Shown: piece after piece, positions 5,823 to 7,158 of the stretch
Layout of the letters: every line of letters begins with the position of its first letter
Numbering within the stretch: position 1 is the stretch's first letter
NCBI GenBank assembly: GCA_964423675.1
Contig: CAYRFP010000065.1
Location: forward strand, 1-7,158
Direction of reading: 5' to 3'
DNA: 7,158 nt
Source: RUG563 sp964423675
Lineage (GTDB): Bacteria > Bacillota > Clostridia > Christensenellales > Aristaeellaceae
The notes under the pieces: generated by a model
What the model saw: only the letters and a program-made list of their open reading frames with translations
Told to the model about the DNA's origin: nothing
Database searches by the model: none
Translations under genes and position numbers: made by a program

Positions 5823-6422
5823 CTAAATAGAATGTGCTTTAGCCCAGCGCAGAAATGTGGTGTGCGAGATCCCGATACGTCTTGCCGCTTCTCTCGCTGA
5901 AATCAAACCAGTTTGCCAGTTGTCCCGCGCCGTTTCATATTCGGCAGTTCTCGCCTTCGGCGGCGCTCCGAATCGCACGCCCTTCGCCCTGGCAGCCGCG
6001 ATCCCTTCCGCCTGCCGTTGTTTTAAGAACTCGCGCTCGGTCTGCGCTACATATGAAAGCAGCTGCAGCACAATATCGGCGATCAGCGTCCCCGTAAGGT
6101 CGCGCCCCTGCCGGGTGTCCAGCAGCGGCATATCCAGCACCACTATTGCCGCCTGCTTCTCCCGGGTTATGTTGCGCCATTGCTCAATAATCTCGTCATA
6201 GTTACGCCCCAGCCGGTCTATGCTCTTTATAACAAGCGTATCGCCGGCCTTCAGCTTTCGGATAAGCCGCCTGTACTGCGGCCGGTTGAAGTCCTTTCCA
6301 GACTGCTTTTCGATGAACACGTGCTGCTCCTCAACGCCAAACTCACGCATTGCTATCACCTGACGCGCCTCGTTCTGCTCCTTTGTGGATACGCGAACAT
6401 ATCCGTAAACATTGCTTTTCAT
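5823..6422 (-). CDS. Small serine recombinase (resolvase/invertase family)
   Basis: This 199-residue site-specific recombinase is of the usual length for Hin/Gin/Tn3-resolvase-type enzymes. It makes a covalent phosphoserine link to DNA and recombines short paired sites. The catalytic domain starts YGYVRVSTKEQN, giving nucleophile Ser12 with Arg10. SIDRLGRN (67-74) supplies the conserved Ser67, Arg70 and Arg73. A long helix (about 120-145) precedes the C-terminal helix-turn-helix (about 175-199, AREAARRIGISHTTFLRWAK). I chose the ATG at 6422 because AGGAGG lies about 7 nt before it and the conserved domain starts there; a longer frame to 6482 has no ribosome binding site. The terminator candidate 5720-5756 lies downstream. 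Whether it resolves, inverts or integrates DNA cannot be told from the protein; no transposase gene of the Tn3 type is present. Confidence 0.93.
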   Translation of the reverse strand: MKSNVYGYVRVSTKEQNEARQVIAMREFGVEEQHVFIEKQSGKDFNRPQYRRLIRKLKAGDTLVIKSIDRLGRNYDEIIEQWRNITREKQAAIVVLDMPLLDTRQGRDLTGTLIADIVLQLLSYVAQTEREFLKQRQAEGIAAARAKGVRFGAPPKARTAEYETARDNWQTGLISAREAARRIGISHTTFLRWAKAHSI

Positions 6423-6459
6423 TTCGTTGCCTCCTGTAAATAGTAGTTGCCATTCTATT
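5826..6459. repeat. 9-bp inverted repeat flanking the recombinase gene
   Basis: AATAGAATG at 5826-5834 overlaps the recombinase stop codon, and its exact inverse CATTCTATT lies at 6451-6459, about 29 nt upstream of its start. The left copy is itself part of a near-palindrome, ATTCTA-AA-TAGAAT (5820-5833). A 9-bp match in a window this size can arise by chance, so only the placement is suggestive. Confidence 0.3.
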
Positions 6460-6482
6460 CTACAGAAAGCGTCTGAACTCAT

Positions 6483-6850
6483 TATTTAGTTGTTCGAATG
6501 GTATGTTTACTTATTGCGTCCGGAATATGCGCCAGCCTTTGCCCTGCAGCCGCATTCTGTTATTCATTGCTGCTTCCCACCGAAAACGCACGGCGCAATG
6601 CCGGATTTCAGCACCGTTCCGGCACGCATCAAGCGCACACGCGAATAAGGCCATTATCTCCTTACGCCGGATTTCCAGAGAGAGCTAATTGGTACACCGA
6701 AAGGCCCTGAAGCATTTTTACCCAGCCCCCCAAAAAGAACATTTCACCCCTACAATCAATTTCAGCCAGCACAAAAAACACGCAGATACCATGGCAGTAT
6801 CTGCGCGAAAGCGGGACGGTATAAATATTCAGATCAGCAGTGAAAAATAA
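6483..6850. other. Interval without a recognised gene
   Basis: Upstream of the recombinase I see no supportable gene for about 370 nt. Forward open frames at about 6498-6710 have low-complexity, non-family-like translations and no ribosome binding site. The only structured element is the hairpin at 6773-6805. The stretch may contain decayed IS sequence continuous with the transposase remnant to its right. Confidence 0.5.
6773..6805 (-). terminator. Orphan leftward intrinsic terminator
   Basis: CGCAGATAC (6781-6789) and GTATCTGCG (6797-6805) form a perfect 9-bp stem with a 7-nt loop. On the - strand it is followed, after two bases, by a run of six T (complement of A6773-A6778). No supportable - strand gene ends just to its right; that space is occupied by the transposase remnant on the + strand. 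Confidence 0.65.
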
Positions 6851-7158
6851 CGATCAATATTAATGAGCAGAAAGCCACAGCAATGCGTTGGACTTCCAGA
6901 CATGCGCACATAAGAAAACAGATCGGCAGCCAGCACTACCCTGAATACAGTCGAGCTTCGCCTCTCAAACGGATCTGCTGAAAGCTGCAACACTGCCATC
7001 AACCGCCTCAAACATCTCGTCTTCGTCCTCAGAAACTTCAACTCCTTCAGATACGAGTTTTCACGCCGCCTGGGATCCCCCGCATTTGACAATAAAACAG
7101 AATTTTTTTATATTTCTCTTTACACCCCAACATTTATTTGGGCGACATTTTGCCTGCC
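6851..7158 (+). pseudogene. Decayed C-terminal part of an ISL3-family transposase
   Basis: One forward frame reads VGLPDMRT, an in-frame TAA (6911-6913), then 81 codons open to the window edge without a start codon. It contains SNG at 6965-6973, then E, N, I, LK and RNF..FR in exactly the spacing of the C-terminal ISL3 (DDE) transposase block (SNGxxExxNxxIxxLK followed by RNFxxFR). The Glu of SNGxxE corresponds to the last DDE residue. The LPD block about 20 residues before SNG matches the family's LPE block in position. The TPTFI near the end resembles the tail region seen at ISL3 right ends. The in-frame stop, absent N-terminal part and missing start mark it as a remnant. The IS end and terminal repeat probably lie just past the window. 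The family call rests on pattern memory. Confidence 0.6.

Noticed and set aside
6829..7092. An 87-codon - strand open frame
   Set aside because: It lies opposite the ISL3 transposase remnant, has no ribosome binding site and no recognisable motif, although a leftward terminator lies beyond it.

Overview
The window looks like chromosomal accessory DNA from a low-to-mid-GC Firmicute, probably a gut-type Clostridia member. The clues are strong AGGAGG-type ribosome binding sites, a TTG start, a TM2/SHOCT-type membrane protein, a LytTR regulator, a small serine recombinase and an ISL3-type transposase remnant. The species cannot be named from the sequence alone.

Left edge (1-735, + strand): the last 25 codons of an unidentified gene are followed, 13 nt after its stop, by a TM2-domain membrane protein with a C-terminal SHOCT-like helix. 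An intrinsic terminator closes this unit at 697-732. From 735 to 1039 there is no gene, but the stretch is not empty. It holds a near-consensus sigma-70 promoter pointing right (807-835), a dense cluster of TCACACTTT repeats in both orientations (853-951), and a strong intrinsic terminator (968-1003) that serves the leftward operon.

Centre (1040-5370, all - strand): six co-directional genes, read right to left. They are an acidic HExxH zincin-like protein, a 91-aa small protein, a C39-peptidase-like protein with an apparently broken active site, an unrecognised 155-aa protein, a LytTR regulator whose receiver domain has lost its phospho-acceptor Asp, and a dynamin-like GTPase with an atypical G3 motif. 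The first five are packed with gaps of 1-14 nt. The GTPase follows a 79-nt gap that carries an inverted repeat and a possible extended -10 promoter, and it ends at the 968-1003 terminator. I infer one functional module: a membrane-acting GTPase plus protease-like and pseudo-protease-like proteins under a LytTR regulator. I do not recognise it as a described system.

Right (5371-7158): about 450 nt without a gene hold the operon's putative promoter and a recombinase terminator. Next comes a small serine recombinase (- strand), whose transcription unit is bounded by a 9-bp inverted repeat. About 350 nt with no recognised gene then hold an orphan leftward terminator hairpin. The window ends in a decayed C-terminal piece of an ISL3-family transposase (+ strand) with an in-frame stop. 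The recombinase and IS remnant suggest that the central operon sits on, or beside, a mobile or rearranging segment.
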